Positions 33,986 to 46,409 of a stretch of 64,000 bases of DNA are shown in pieces; the first letter of the stretch is position 1; each line of letters opens with the position of its first letter. The DNA is from Diadophis punctatus similis (Eukaryota > Chordata > Lepidosauria > Squamata > Dipsadidae). A program made the position numbers and the translations under genes. The notes below the pieces were generated by a model that was not told where the DNA came from, made no database searches, and was given only the letters and a program-made list of their open reading frames with translations. Where the stretch lies: NCBI GenBank assembly GCA_023053685.1, contig JALIGW010000061.1, positions 3,118,001 through 3,182,000 of the forward strand, read 5' to 3'.

Positions 33986-36335
33986 CCCCCAGCATCTGTG
34001 AATTCAAACTACAATGGAGTGAGGTTTTGTTCCCCCAGATACTCACAGGTCTCAGCCAAGAACTCCACCCCCAGCTTCTGTGAATTCAAACTACAATGGA
34101 GTGAGGTTTCCCCCCCCCCAGATACTCACAGGTCTCAGCAAGGACCTCCACCCCCAGCTTTTGTGAATTCAAACTACAATGGAGGGAGGTTCCCCCCCCC
34201 GATACTCACAGGTCTCAGCCAGGAACTCCACTCCCAGCTTCTGTGAAATCAAACTACAATGGAGTGAGGTTTTTTTCCCAGATACTCACAGGTCTTAGCC
34301 AGGAACTCCACCCCCAGCTTCTGTGAATTGAAACTACAATGCAGTGAGGTTTTGTTCCCCCAGATACTCACGGGTCTCAGCCAGGAACTCCACGCCCAGC
34401 TTCTGTGAATTCAAACTACAATGGAGTGAGGTTTGTTCCCCCAGATACTCACAGGTCTCAGCCAGGAACTCCACCCCCAGCTTCTGTGAATTCAAACTAC
34501 AATGGAGTGAAGTGTTTCCCCCGAGATACTCAAAGGTATCAGCCAGGAACTCCACCCCAGCTTCTGTGAATTGAAACTACAATGCAGTGAGGTTTTTCCC
34601 CCCAGATACTCACAAGCCTCAGCCAGGAATTCCACCCCCAGCTTCTGTGAATTCAAACTAAAATGGATTGAGGTTTTTCTCCCAGATACTCACAGGTCTC
34701 AGCCAGGAACTCCACCCCCAGCTTCTGTGAATTCAAACTGCAATGGAGTGAGGTTTTTTCCCCCAGATACTAACAGGTCTCACCCAAGAACTCCACCCCC
34801 AGCTTCTGTGAATTCAAACTACAATGGATTGAGGTTTTTTTCCGAGATACTCACAGGTCTCAGCCAGGAACTCCAACCCCAGCTACTGTGAATTGAAAAT
34901 ACAATGCAGTGAGGTTTTTCCCCCCAGATACTCACAGGTCTCAGCCAGGAACTCCACCCCCAGCTTCTGTGAATTCAAACTACAATGCAGCGAGGTTTTC
35001 CCCCCCAGATACTCACAAGTCTCATCCAGGAACTCCACCCCCAGCTTCTGTGAATTCAAACTACAATGGATTGAGGTTTTGTCCCCCAGATACTCACACG
35101 TCTCAGCCAGGAACTCCACCAAAAGATTCTGTGAATTCAAACTACAATGGAGTGAAGTGTTTCCCCCGAGATACTCACAGGTATCAGCCAGGAACTCCAC
35201 CCCAGCTTCTGTGAATTGAAACTACAATGCAGTGAGGTTTTCCCGACCAGATACTCACAAGCATCAGCCAGGAATTCCACCCCCAGCTTCTGTGAATTCA
35301 AACTAAAATGGATTGAGGTTTTTCTCCCAGATACTCACAGGTCTCAGCCAGGAACTCCACCCCCAGCTTCTGTGAATTCAAACTGCAATGGAGTGAGTTT
35401 TTTTCCCCCAGATACTAACAGGTCTCACCCAAGAACTCCACCCCCAGCTTCTGTGAATTCAAACTACAATGGATTGAGGTTTTGTTCCCCCAGATACTCA
35501 CAGGTCTCAGCCAGGAACTCCACTCCCAGCTTCTGTGAATTCAAACTATAATGGGATGACGTTTTTCCCCCCAGAAACTAACAAGTCTCAGCCAGGAGCT
35601 CCACCCCTAGCTTCTGTGAATTCAAACTACGATGGAGTGAGGTTTGTTCCCCCAGATACTCACGGGTCTCAGCCAGGAACTCCACGCCCAGCTTCTGTGA
35701 ATTGAAACTACAATGGAGTGAGGTTTGTTCCCCAGATACTCACAAGTCTCAGCCAGGAACTCCACCCCCAGCTTCTGTGAATTCAAACTACAATGGAGTG
35801 AAGTGTTTCCCCCGAGATACTCACAGGTATCAGCCAGGAACTCCACCCCAGCTTCTGTGAATTGAAACTACAATGCAGTGAGGTTTTTCCCCCCAGATAC
35901 TCACAAGCCTCAGCCAGGAATTCCACCCCCAGCTTCTGTGAATTCAAACTAAAATGGATTGAGGTTTTTCTCCCAGATACTCACAGGTCTCAGCCAGGAA
36001 CTCCACCCCCAGCTTCTGTGAATTCAAACTGCAATGGAGTGAGGTTTTTTCCCCCAGATACTAACAGGTCTCAGCCAGGAACTCCAACCCCAGCTTCTGT
36101 GAATTGAAAATACAATGCAGTGAGGTTTTTCCACCAAAAAATACTCACAGGTCTCAGCCAGGAACTCCACCCCCAGCTTCTGTGAATTCAAACTACAATG
36201 GAGTGAGGTTTCTTCCCCCAGATACTCACAGGTCTCAGCCAGGAACTCCACGCCCAGCTTCTGTGAATTCAAACTACAATGGAGTGAGGTTTGTTCCCCC
36301 AGATACTCACAGGTCTCAGCCAGGAACTCCACCCC
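33986..36335. repeat. Array block shared with 38.1-40.45 kb (offset 4,121 bp)
   Basis: This block and 38.02-40.45 kb match at an offset of 4,121 bp (51 monomers) from about 33.9 kb. Shared markers are CCCCAGCTACTG, AATGCAGCGAGG, GTCTCATCCAGG, CCACCAAAAGATTC, CCCGACCAGATAC and the one-base-short GTTCCCCAGATAC. A private change here is the CCACCAAAAAATACTC junction near 36130, where the other copy has CCCCCCAGATACTC. Correspondence ends at about 36335. Confidence 0.85.
36130..36146 (+). repeat. Unusual A-interrupted junction
   Basis: The normal TTTTCCCCCCAGATACTC junction reads TTTTCCACCAAAAAATACTC here. Two C positions and the G have become A and the junction is slightly longer. Related copies at 40.25, 44.69, 52.43, 60.17 and 62.68 kb keep the ordinary C run, so the change is private to this copy. 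Confidence 0.85.
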
Positions 36336-37719
36336 CAGCTTCTGTGAAATCAAACTACAATGGAGTGAGGTTTTTTTCCCAGATACTCACAGGTCTTAGC
36401 CAGGAACTCCACCCCCAGCTTCTGTGAATTGAAACTACAATGCAGTGAGGTTTTGTTCCCCCAGATACTCACGGGTCTCAGCCAGGAACTCCACGCCCAG
36501 CTTCTGTGAATTCAAACTACAATGGAGTGAGATTTGTTCCCCCAGATACTCACAGGTCTCAGCCAGGAACTCCACCCCTAGCTTCTGTGAATTCAAACTA
36601 CAATGGAGGGAGGTTCCCCCCCCCCCCCGATATTCACAGGTCTCAGCCAGGAACTCCACTCCCAGCTTCTGTGAAATCAAACTACAATGGAGTGAGGTTT
36701 TTTTCCCAGATACTCACAGGTCTTAGCCAGGAACTCCACCCCCAGCTTCTGTGAATTGAAACTACAATACAGTGAGGTTTTGTTCCCCCAGATACTCACG
36801 GGTCTCAGCCAGGAACTCCACGCCCAGCTTCTGTGAATTCAAACTACAATGGAGTGAGGTTTGTTCCCCCAGATACTCACAGGTCTCAGCCAGGAACTCC
36901 ACCCCCAGCTTCTGTGAATTCAAACTACAATGGAGTGAAGTGTTTCCCCCGAGATACTCAAAGGTATCAGCCAGGAACTCCACCCCAGCTTCTGTGAATT
37001 GAAACTACAATGCAGTGAGGTTTTTCCCCCCAGATACTCACAAGCCTCAGCCAGGAATTCCACCCCCAGCTTCTGTGAATTCAAACTAAAATGGATTGAG
37101 GTTTTTCTCCCAGATACTCACAGGTCTCAGCCAGGAACTCCACCCCCAGCTTCTGTGAATTCAAACTGCAATGGAGTGAGGTTTTTTCCCCCAGATACTA
37201 ACAGGTCTCACCCAAGAACTCCACCCCCAGCTTCTGTGAATTCAAACTACAATGGATTGAGGTTTTTTTCCGAGATACTCACAGGTCTCAGCCAGGAACT
37301 CCACGCCCAGCTTCTGTGAATTCAAACTACAATGTAGTGAGGTTTCTTCCCCCAGATACTCACAGGTCTCAGCCAGGAACTCCACCCCCAGCTTCTGTGA
37401 ATTCAAACTACAATGGAGTGAGGTTTGTTCCCCCAGATACTCACAGGTCTCAGCCAGGAACTCCACCCCCAGCTTCTGTGAATTCAAACTACAATGGAGT
37501 GAGGTTTTTTTCCCCAGAAACTCACAGGTATCAGCCAGGAACTCCACCCCAGCTTCTGTGAATTGAAACTACAATGCAGTGAGGTTTTTCTCCCAGATAC
37601 TCACAAGCCTCAGCCAGGAATTCCACCCCCAGCTTCTGTGAATTCAAACTAAAATGGATTGAGGTTTTTTTCCGAGATACTCACAGGTCTCAGCCAGGAA
37701 CTCCACGCCCAGCTTCTGT
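36336..37719. repeat. GAAATC, GATATTCAC and ACTCAAAGG module copy
   Basis: About 17 monomers in the same order as 29.1-30.0 kb (offset near 7,279 bp): GGTCTTAGCC, TCACGGG, CCACCCCTAGC, a 13-C junction with GATATTCAC (36616-36628), AATACAGTGAGG, ACTCAAAGG (36956), AAACTAAAATGG and TTTCCGAGATAC. One monomer near 36530 has GAGATTTG, a state shared with 52.8 and 60.57 kb. It links the middle of the window with the large right-hand duplication. Confidence 0.82.
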
Positions 37720-40700
37720 GAATTCAAACTACAATGTAGTGAGGTTTCTTCCCCCAGATACTCACAGGTCTCAGCCAGGAACTCCACCCCCAGCTTCTGT
37801 GAATTCAAACTACAATGGAGTGAGGTTTGTTCCCCCAGATACTCACAGGTCTCAGCCAGGAACTCCACCCCCAGCTTCCGTGAATTCAAACTGCAATGGA
37901 GTGAGGTTTTTTTCCCCAGAAACTCACAGGTATCAGCGAGGAACTCCACCCCAGCTTCTGTGAATTGAAACTACAATGCAGTGAGGTTTTTCTCCCAGAT
38001 ACTCACAGGTCTCAGCCAGGAACTCCACCCCAGCTTCTGTGAATTGAAACTACAATGCAGTGAGTTTTTTTTCCCAGATACTCACAGGTCTCAGCCAGGA
38101 ACTCCACCCCCAGCATCTGTGAATTCAAACTACAATGGAGTGAGGTTTTGTTCCCCCAGATACTCACAGGTCTCAGCCAAGAACTCCACCCCCAGCTTCT
38201 GTGAATTCAAACTACAATGGAGTGAGGTTTCCCCCCCCCCAGATACTCACAGGTCTCAGCAAGGACCTCCACCCCCAGCTTTTGTGAATTCAAACTACAA
38301 TGGAGGGAGGTTCCCCCCCCCGATACTCACAGGTCTCAGCCAGGAACTCCACTCCCAGCTTCTGTGAAATCAAACTACAATGGAGTGAGGTTTTTTTCCC
38401 AGATACTCACAGGTCTTAGCCAGGAACTCCACCCCCAGCTTCTGTGAATTGAAACTACAATGCAGTGAGGTTTTGTTCCCCCAGATACTCACGGGTCTCA
38501 GCCAGGAACTCCACGCCCAGCTTCTGTGAATTCAAACTACAATGGAGTGAGGTTTGTTCCCCCAGATACTCACAGGTCTCAGCCAGGAACTCCACCCCCA
38601 GCTTCTGTGAATTCAAACTACAATGGAGTGAAGTGTTTCCCCCGAGATACTCAAAGGTATCAGCCAGGAACTCCACCCCAGCTTCTGTGAATTGAAACTA
38701 CAATGCAGTGAGGTTTTTCCCCCCAGATACTCACAAGCCTCAGCCAGGAATTCCACCCCCAGCTTCTGTGAATTCAAACTAAAATGGATTGAGGTTTTTC
38801 TCCCAGATACTCACAGGTCTCAGCCAGGAACTCCACCCCCAGCTTCTGTGAATTCAAACTGCAATGGAGTGAGGTTTTTTCCCCCAGATACTAACAGGTC
38901 TCACCCAAGAATTCCACCCCCAGCTTCTGTGAATTCAAACTACAATGGATTGAGGTTTTTTTCCGAGATACTCACAGGTCTCAGCCAGGAACTCCAACCC
39001 CAGCTACTGTGAATTGAAAATACAATGCAGTGAGGTTTTTCCCCCCAGATACTCACAGGTCTCAGCCAGGAACTCCACCCCCAGCTTCTGTGAATTCAAA
39101 CTACAATGCAGCGAGGTTTTCCCCCCCAGATACTCACAAGTCTCATCCAGGAACTCCACCCCCAGCTTCTGTGAATTCAAACTACAATGGATTGAGGTTT
39201 TGTCCCCCAGATACTCACACGTCTCAGCCAGGAACTCCACCAAAAGATTCTGTGAATTCAAACTACAATGGAGTGAAGTGTTTCCCCCGAGATACTCACA
39301 GGTATCAGCCAGGAACTCCACCCCAGCTTCTGTGAATTGAAACTACAATGCAGTGAGGTTTTCCCGACCAGATACTCACAAGCGTCAGCCAGGAATTCCA
39401 CCCCCAGCTTCTGTGAATTCAAACTAAAATGGATTGAGGTTTTTCTCCCAGATACTCACAGGTCTCAGCCAGGAACTCCACCCCCAGCTTCTGTGAATTC
39501 AAACTGCAATGGAGTGAGGTTTTTTCCCCCAGATACTAACAGGTCTCACCCAAGAACTCCACCCCCAGCTTCTGTGAATTCAAACTACAATGGATTGAGG
39601 TTTTGTTCCCCCAGATACTCACAGGTCTCAGCCAGGAACTCCACTCCCAGCTTCTGTGAATTCAAACTATAATGGGATGACGTTTTTCCCCCCAGAAACT
39701 AACAAGTCTCAGCCAGGAGCTCCACCCCTAGCTTCTGTGAATTCAAACTACAATGGAGTGAGGTTTGTTCCCCCAGATACTCACGGGTCTCAGCCAGGAA
39801 CTCCACGCCCAGCTTCTGTGAATTGAAACTACAATGGAGTGAGGTTTGTTCCCCAGATACTCACAAGTCTCAGCCAGGAACTCCACCCCCAGCTTCTGTG
39901 AATTCAAACTACATTGGAGTGAAGTGTTTCCCCCGAGATACTCACAGGTATCAGCCAGGAACTCCACCCCAGCTTCTGTGAATTGAAACTACAATGCAGT
40001 GAGGTTTTTCCCCCCAGATACTCACAAGCCTCAGCCAGGAATTCCACCCCCAGCTTCTGTGAATTCAAACTAAAATGGATTGAGGTTTTTCTCCCAGATA
40101 CTCACAGGTCTCAGCCAGGAACTCCACCCCCAGCTTCTGTGAATTCAAACTGCAATGGAGTGAGGTTTTTTCCCCCAGATACTAACAGGTCTCAGCCAGG
40201 AACTCCAACCCCAGCTTCTGTGAATTGAAAATACAATGCAGTGAGGTTTTTCCCCCCAGATACTCACAGGTCTCAGCCAGGAACTCCACCCCCAGCTTCT
40301 GTGAATTCAAACTACAATGGAGTGAGGTTTCTTCCCCCAGATACTCACAGGTCTCAGCCAGGAACTCCACGCCCAGCTTCTGTGAATTCAAACTACAATG
40401 GAGTGAGGTTTGTTCCCCCAGATACTCACAGGTCTCAGCCAGGAACTCCACCCCCAGTTTCTGTGAATTCAAACTACAATGGAGTGAAGTTTTTCCCCCC
40501 AGATACTCACAGGTATCAGCCAGGAACTCCACCCCAGCTTCTGTGAATTGAAACTACAATGCAGTGAGGTTTTTCTCGCAGACACTCACAGGTCTCAGCC
40601 AAGAACTCCAGCCCCAGCTTCTGTGAATTGAAAATACAATGCAGTGAGGTTTTTCCCCCCAGATACTCACAGGTCTCAGCCAGGAACTCCACCCCCAGCT

Positions 40701-41012
40701 TCTGTGAAATCAAACTACAATGGAGTGAGGTTTTTTTCCCAGATACTCACAGGTCTTAGCCAGGAACTCCACCCCCAGCTTCTGTGAATTCAAACTACAA
40801 TGCAGTGAGGTTTTGTTCCCCCAGATACTCACGGGTCTCAGCCAGGAACTCCACGCCCAGCTTCTGTGAATTCAAACTACAATGGAGTGAGGTTTGTTCC
40901 CCCAGATACTCACAGGTCTCAGCCAGGAACTCCACCCCCAGCTTCTGTGAATTCAAACTACAATGGAGTGAAGTGTTTCCCCCGAGATACTCACAGGTAT
41001 CAGCCAGGAACT
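37720..41012. repeat. Array block shared with 42160-45447 (offset 4,435 bp)
   Basis: About 41 monomers match 42160-45447 at an offset of about 4,435 bp (55 monomers). The first part also overlaps the 4,121-bp relation to 33.9-36.3 kb. Shared details include AACTACATTGG (39910 and 44345), TCTCGCAGACACTC (about 40575 and 45010) and ACTCCAGCCCC. Differences are single bases, such as GGTTTTTCTCG against GGTATTTCTCG and GTCTCAGCC against GTATCAGCC near 44626. The block is one of several repeated here at unequal spacing. Confidence 0.86.
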
Positions 41013-42159
41013 CCACCCCAGCTTCTGTGAATTGAAACTACAATTCAGTGAGGTTTTCCCCCCCAGATACTCACAAGCCTCAGCCAGGAATTCCACCCCC
41101 AGCTTCTGTGAATTCAAACTAAAATGGATTGAGGTTTTTCTCCCAGATACTCACAGGTCTCAGCCAGGAACTCCACCCCCAGCTTCTGTGAATTAAAACT
41201 GCAATGGAGTGAGGTTTTTTCCCCCAGATACTAAGAGGTCTCAGCCAGGAACTCCACCCCCAGCTTCTGTGAATAAAAACTATAATGGGATGACGTTTTT
41301 CCCCCCAGAAACTAACAAGTCTCAGCCAGGAGCTCCACCCCCAGCTTCTGTGAATTCAAACTACAATGGATTGAGGTTTGTTCCCCCAGATACTCACAGG
41401 TCTCAGCCAGGAACTCCACCCCCAGCTTCTGTGAATTCAAACTACAATGGAGTGAGGTTTGTTCCCCCAGATACTCACGGGTCTCAGCCAGGAACTCCAC
41501 GCCCAGCTTCTGTGAATTGAAACTACAATGGAGTGAGGTTTGTTCCCCCAGATACTGACAGGTCTCAGCTAGGAACTCCACCCCCAGCTTCTGTGAATTC
41601 AAACTACAATGGAGTGAGGTTTTGTCCCCCAGATACTCACACGTCTCAGCCAGGAACTCCACCAAAAGCTTCTGTAAATTCAAACTACAATGGAGTGAGG
41701 TTTTTCCCCCCAGATACTAACAAGTCTCAGCCAGGAACTCCACCCGCAGTTTCTGTGAATTCAAACTACAATGGAGTGAGGTTTCTTCCCCCAGATACTC
41801 ACAGGTCTCAGCCAGGAACTCTACGCCCAGCTTCTGTGAATTCAAACTACAATGTAGTGAGGTTTGTTCCCCCAGATACTCACAGGTCTAAGCCAGGAAC
41901 TCCACCCCCAGCTTCTGTGAATTCAAAATGGATTGAGGTTTTTCTCCCAGATACTAACACGTCTCAGCCAGGAACTCCACCAACAGCTTCTGTGAATTCA
42001 AACTACAATGGAGTGAGGTTTTTTTCCCCAGATACACACCTGTCTCAACCAGGAACTCCACCCCCAGCTTCTGTGAATTCAAACTACAATGCAGTGAGGT
42101 TCCCCCCCCCAGATACTCACAGGTCTCAGCAAGGACCTCCACCCCCAGCTTTTGTGAAT
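41013..42159. repeat. Variant-rich stretch with short monomer
   Basis: About 14 monomers unusually rich in private changes: ACAATTCAGTG, GAATTAAAACTGC, CTAAGAGGTC, GTGAATAAAAAC, GATACTGACAGG, CAGCTAGGAAC, GGTCTAAGCC and CACACCTGTCTC. The first 560 bp match the end of the window (offset 22,428 bp). A monomer at 41920-41931 has lost 5 bp (AATTCAAAATGG). The + frame 41533-42399 is open for 288 codons over this part, again as the 27-residue repeat. Confidence 0.8.
41920..41931. repeat. 5-bp deletion in the AAACTAAAATGG monomer
   Basis: The class normally reads AATTCAAACTAAAATGG; here it reads AATTCAAAATGG, a loss of five bases across an AAACTAAAA slip site. The same shortened form is present at 45466-45477, followed by the same TTTTTCTCCCAGATACTAACACG sequence class, so the two are related by duplication or conversion. 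Another variant (AATTCAAATTAAATGG) occurs near 51759 and 59501. Confidence 0.85.
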
Positions 42160-45100
42160 TTAAACTACAATGTAGTGAGGTTTCTTCCCCCAGATACTCA
42201 CAGGTCTCAGCCAGGAACTCCACCCCCAGCTTCTGTGAATTCAAACTACAATGGAGTGAGGTTTGTTCCCCCAGATACTCACAGGTCTCAGCCAGGAACT
42301 CCACCCCCAGCTTCTGTGAATTCAAACTACAATGGAGTGAGGTTTTTTTCCCCAGAAACTCACAGGTATCAGCCAGGAACTCCACCCCAGCTTCTGTGAA
42401 TTGAAACTACAATGCAGTGAGGTTTTTCTCCCAGATACTCACAGGTCTCAGCCAGGAACTCCACCCCAGCTTCTGTGAATTGAAACTACAATGCAGTGAG
42501 TTTTTTTTCCCAGATACTCACAGGTCTCAGCCAGGAACTCCACCCCCAGCATCTGTGAATTCAAACTACAATGGAGTGAGGTTTTGTTCCCCCAGATACT
42601 CACAGGTCTCAGCCAAGAACTCCACCCCCAGCTTCTGTGAATTCAAACTACAATGGAGTGAGGTTTCCCCCCCCCAGATACTCACAGGTCTCAGCAAGGA
42701 CCTCCACCCCCAGCTTTTGTGAATTCAAACTACAATGGAGGGAGGTTCCCCCCCCCGATACTCACAGGTCTCAGCCAGGAACTCCACTCCCAGCTTCTGT
42801 GAAATCAAACTACAATGGAGTGAGGTTTTTTTCCCAGATACTCACAGGTCTTAGCCAGGAACTCCACCCCCAGCTTCTGTGAATTGAAACTACATTGCAG
42901 TGAGGTTTTGTTCCCCCAGATACTCACGGGTCTCAGCCAGGAACTCCACGCCCAGCTTCTGTGAATTCAAACTACAATGGAGTGAGGTTTGTTCCCCCAG
43001 ATACTCACAGGTCTCAGCCAGGAACTCCACCCCCAGCTTCTGTGAATTCAAACTACAATGGAGTGAAGTGTTTCCCCCGAGATACTCAAAGGTATCAGCC
43101 AGGAACTCCACCCCAGCTTCTGTGAATTGAAACTACAATGCAGTGAGGTTTTTCCCCCCAGATACTCACAAGCCTCAGCCAGGAATTCCACCCCCAGCTT
43201 CTGTGAATTCAAACTAAAATGGATTGAGGTTTTTCTCCCAGATACTCACAGGTCTCAGCCAGGAACTCCACCCCCAGCTTCTGTGAATTCAAACTGCAAT
43301 GGAGTGAGGTTTTTTCCCCCAGATACTAACAGGTCTCACCCAAGAACTCCACCCCCAGCTTCTGTGAATTCAAACTACAATGGATTGAGGTTTTTTTCCG
43401 AGATACTCACAGGTCTCAGCCAGGAACTCCAACCCCAGCTACTGTGAATTGAAAATACAATGCAGTGAGGTTTTTCCCCCCAGATACTCACAGGTCTCAG
43501 CCAGGAACTCCACCCCCAGCTTCTGTGAATTCAAACTACAATGCAGCGAGGTTCCCCCCCCCAGATACTCACAAGTCTCATCCAGGAACTCCACCCCCAG
43601 CTTCTGTGAATTCAAACTACAATGGATTGAGGTTTTGTCCCCCAGATACTCACACGTCTCAGCCAGGAACTCCACCAAAAGATTCTGTGAATTCAAACTA
43701 CAATGGAGTGAAGTGTTTCCCCCGAGATACTCACAGGTATCAGCCAGGAACTCCACCCCAGCTTCTGTGAATTGAAACTACAATGCAGTGAGGTTTTCCC
43801 GACCAGATACTCACAAGCTTCAGCCAGGAATTCCACCCCCAGCTTCTGTGAATTCAAACTAAAATGGATTGAGGTTTTTCTCCCAGATACTCACAGGTCT
43901 CAGCCAGGAACTCCACCCCCAGCTTCTGTGAATTCAAACTGCAATGGAGTGAGGTTTTTTCCCCCAGATACTAACAGGTCTCACCCAAGAACTCCACCCC
44001 CAGCTTCTGTGAATTCAAACTACAATGGATTGAGGTTTTGTTCCCCCAGATACTCACAGGTCTCAGCCAGGAACTCCACTCCCAGCTTCTGTGAATTCAA
44101 ACTATAATGGGATGACGTTTTTCCCCCCAGAAACTAACAAGTCTCAGCCAGGAGCTCCACCCCTAGCTTCTGTGAATTCAAACTACAATGGAGTGAGGTT
44201 TGTTCCCCCAGATACTCACGGGTCTCAGCCAGGAACTCCACGCCCAGCTTCTGTGAATTGAAACTACAATGGAGTGAGGTTTGTTCCCCAGATACTCACA
44301 AGTCTCAGCCAGGAACTCCACCCCCAGCTTCTGTGAATTCAAACTACATTGGAGTGAAGTGTTTCCCCCGAGATACTCACAGGTATCAGCCAGGAACTCC
44401 ACCCCAGCTTCTGTGAATTGAAACTACAATGCAGTGAGGTTTTTCCCCCCAGATACTCACAAGCCTCAGCCAGGAATTCCACCCCCAGCTTCTGTGAATT
44501 CAAACTAAAATGGATTGAGGTTTTTCTCCCAGATACTCACAGGTCTCAGCCAGGAACTCCACCCCCAGCTTCTGTGAATTCAAACTGCAATGGAGTGAGG
44601 TTTTTTCCCCCAGATACTAACAGGTATCAGCCAGGAACTCCAACCCCAGCTTCTGTGAATTGAAAATACAATGCAGTGAGGTTTTTCCCCCCAGATACTC
44701 ACAGGTCTCAGCCAGGAACTCCACCCCCAGCTTCTGTGAATTCAAACTACAATGGAGTGAGGTTTCTTCCCCCAGATACTCACAGGTCTCAGCCAGGAAC
44801 TCCACGCCCAGCTTCTGTGAATTCAAACTACAATGGAGTGAGGTTTGTTCCCCCAGATACTCACAGGTCTCAGCCAGGAACTCCACCCCCAGTTTCTGTG
44901 AATTCAAACTACAATGGAGTGAAGTTTTTCCCCCCAGATACTCACAGGTATCAGCCAGGAACTCCACCCCAGCTTCTGTGAATTGAAACTACAATGCAGT
45001 GAGGTATTTCTCGCAGACACTCACAGGTCTCAGCCAAGAACTCCAGCCCCAGCTTCTGTGAATTGAAAATACAATGCAGTGAGGTTTTTCCCCCCAGATA

Positions 45101-45447
45101 CTCACAGGTCTCAGCCAGGAACTCCACCCCCAGCTTCTGTGAAATCAAACTACAATGGAGTGAGGTTTTTTTCCCAGATACTCACAGGTCTTAGCCAGGA
45201 ACTCCACCCCCAGCTTCTGTGAATTCAAACTACAATGCAGTGAGGTTTTGTTCCCCCAGATACTCACGGGTCTCAGCCAGGAACTCCACGCCCAGCTTCT
45301 GTGAATTCAAACTACAATGGAGTGAGGTTTGTTCCCCCAGATACTCACAGGTCTCAGCCAGGAACTCCACCCCCAGCTTCTGTGAATTCAAACTACAATG
45401 GAGTGAAGTGTTTCCCCCGAGATACTCACAGGTATCAGCCAGGAACT
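42160..45447. repeat. Second copy of the 37.7-41.0 kb block
   Basis: About 41 monomers in the same order as 37720-41012. It includes ACTCAAAGG (43084), the CCAGCTACTG/GAAAATAC monomer, GCAGCGAGG, AACTACATTGG and TCTCGCAGACACTC. Near 43545 the AATGCAGCGAGG junction has a longer C run than the earlier copy. The right limit is near 45447, where CCACCCCAGC with GAATTG is replaced by the shortened CAAAATGG monomer. Confidence 0.86.
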
Positions 45448-46409
45448 CCACCCCCAGCTTCTGTGAATTCAAAATGGATTGAGGTTTTTCTCCCAGATAC
45501 TAACACGTCTCAGCCAGGAACTCCACCAACAGCTTCTGTGAATTCAAACTACAATGGAGTGAGGTTTTTTCCCCCAGATACTAACAAGTCTCAGCCAGGA
45601 ACTCCACCCCCAGATTCTGTGAATTCAAACTACAATGCAGTGAGGTTTCCCCCCACCCCAGATACTCACAGGTCTCAGCCAGGACCTCCACCCCCAGCTT
45701 TTGTGAATTCAAACTACAATGGAGTGAGGTTTGTTCCCCCAGATACTCACAGGTCTCAGCCAGGAACTCCACCCCCAGCTTCTGTGAATTCAAACTACAA
45801 TGGAGTGAGGTTTTTTTCCCCAGATACACACCTGTCTCAACCAGGAACTCCACCCCCAGCTTCTGTGAATTCAAACTACAATGCAGTGAGGTTCCCCCCC
45901 CCCAGATACTCACAGGTCTCAGCAAGGACCTCCACCCCCAGCTTTTGTGAATTTAAACTACAATGGGGTGAGGTTCCCCCCCCCATACTCACAGGTCTCA
46001 GCCAGGAACTCCACCCCCAGCTTCTGTGAATTCAAACTACAATGGAGTGAGGTTTCTTCCCCCAGATACTCACAGGTCTCAGCCAGGAACTCCACCCCCA
46101 GCTTCTGTGAATTGAAAATACAATGCAGTGAGGTTTTTTCCCCCAGATACTCACAGGTCTAAGCCAGGAACTCCACCCCCAGCTTCTGTGAATTCAAACT
46201 ACAATGCAGCGTGGTTTTTCTCCCCAGATACTCACAAGTCTCATCCAGGAACTCCACCCCCAGCTTCTTTGAATTCAAACTACAATGGAGTGAGGTTTTT
46301 TTCCCCCAGATACTCACAAGTCTCACCCAGGAACTCCACCAACAGCTTCTGTGAATTCAAACTACAATGGAGTGAGGTTTTGTCCCCCAGATACTCACAC
46401 GTCTCAGCC
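45448..46409. repeat. Mixed monomers left of the 7.7-kb repeat
   Basis: About 12 monomers. Odd states are a CCCCCCACCCCAG junction near 45650 where an A interrupts the C run, AATTTAAACTACAATGGGGTGAGG near 45950, a CCCCCCCATACTC junction that lacks AG, GCAGCGTGG near 46207 and GTCTCACCCAGG near 46320. Several recur at 48.6-48.75 kb and 56.4-56.48 kb. The satellite period continues throughout. Confidence 0.8.

Noticed and set aside
42020..42036. E-box-like CACCTG in ACACACCTGTCTC
   Set aside because: A six-base match arising from two substitutions in one monomer class is expected by chance, and no other regulatory context is present.
41533..42399. 288-codon + strand open frame as a gene
   Set aside because: It is again the satellite peptide repeat and ends at a class-specific GAATTG/TGTGA junction. 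No independent coding signal.
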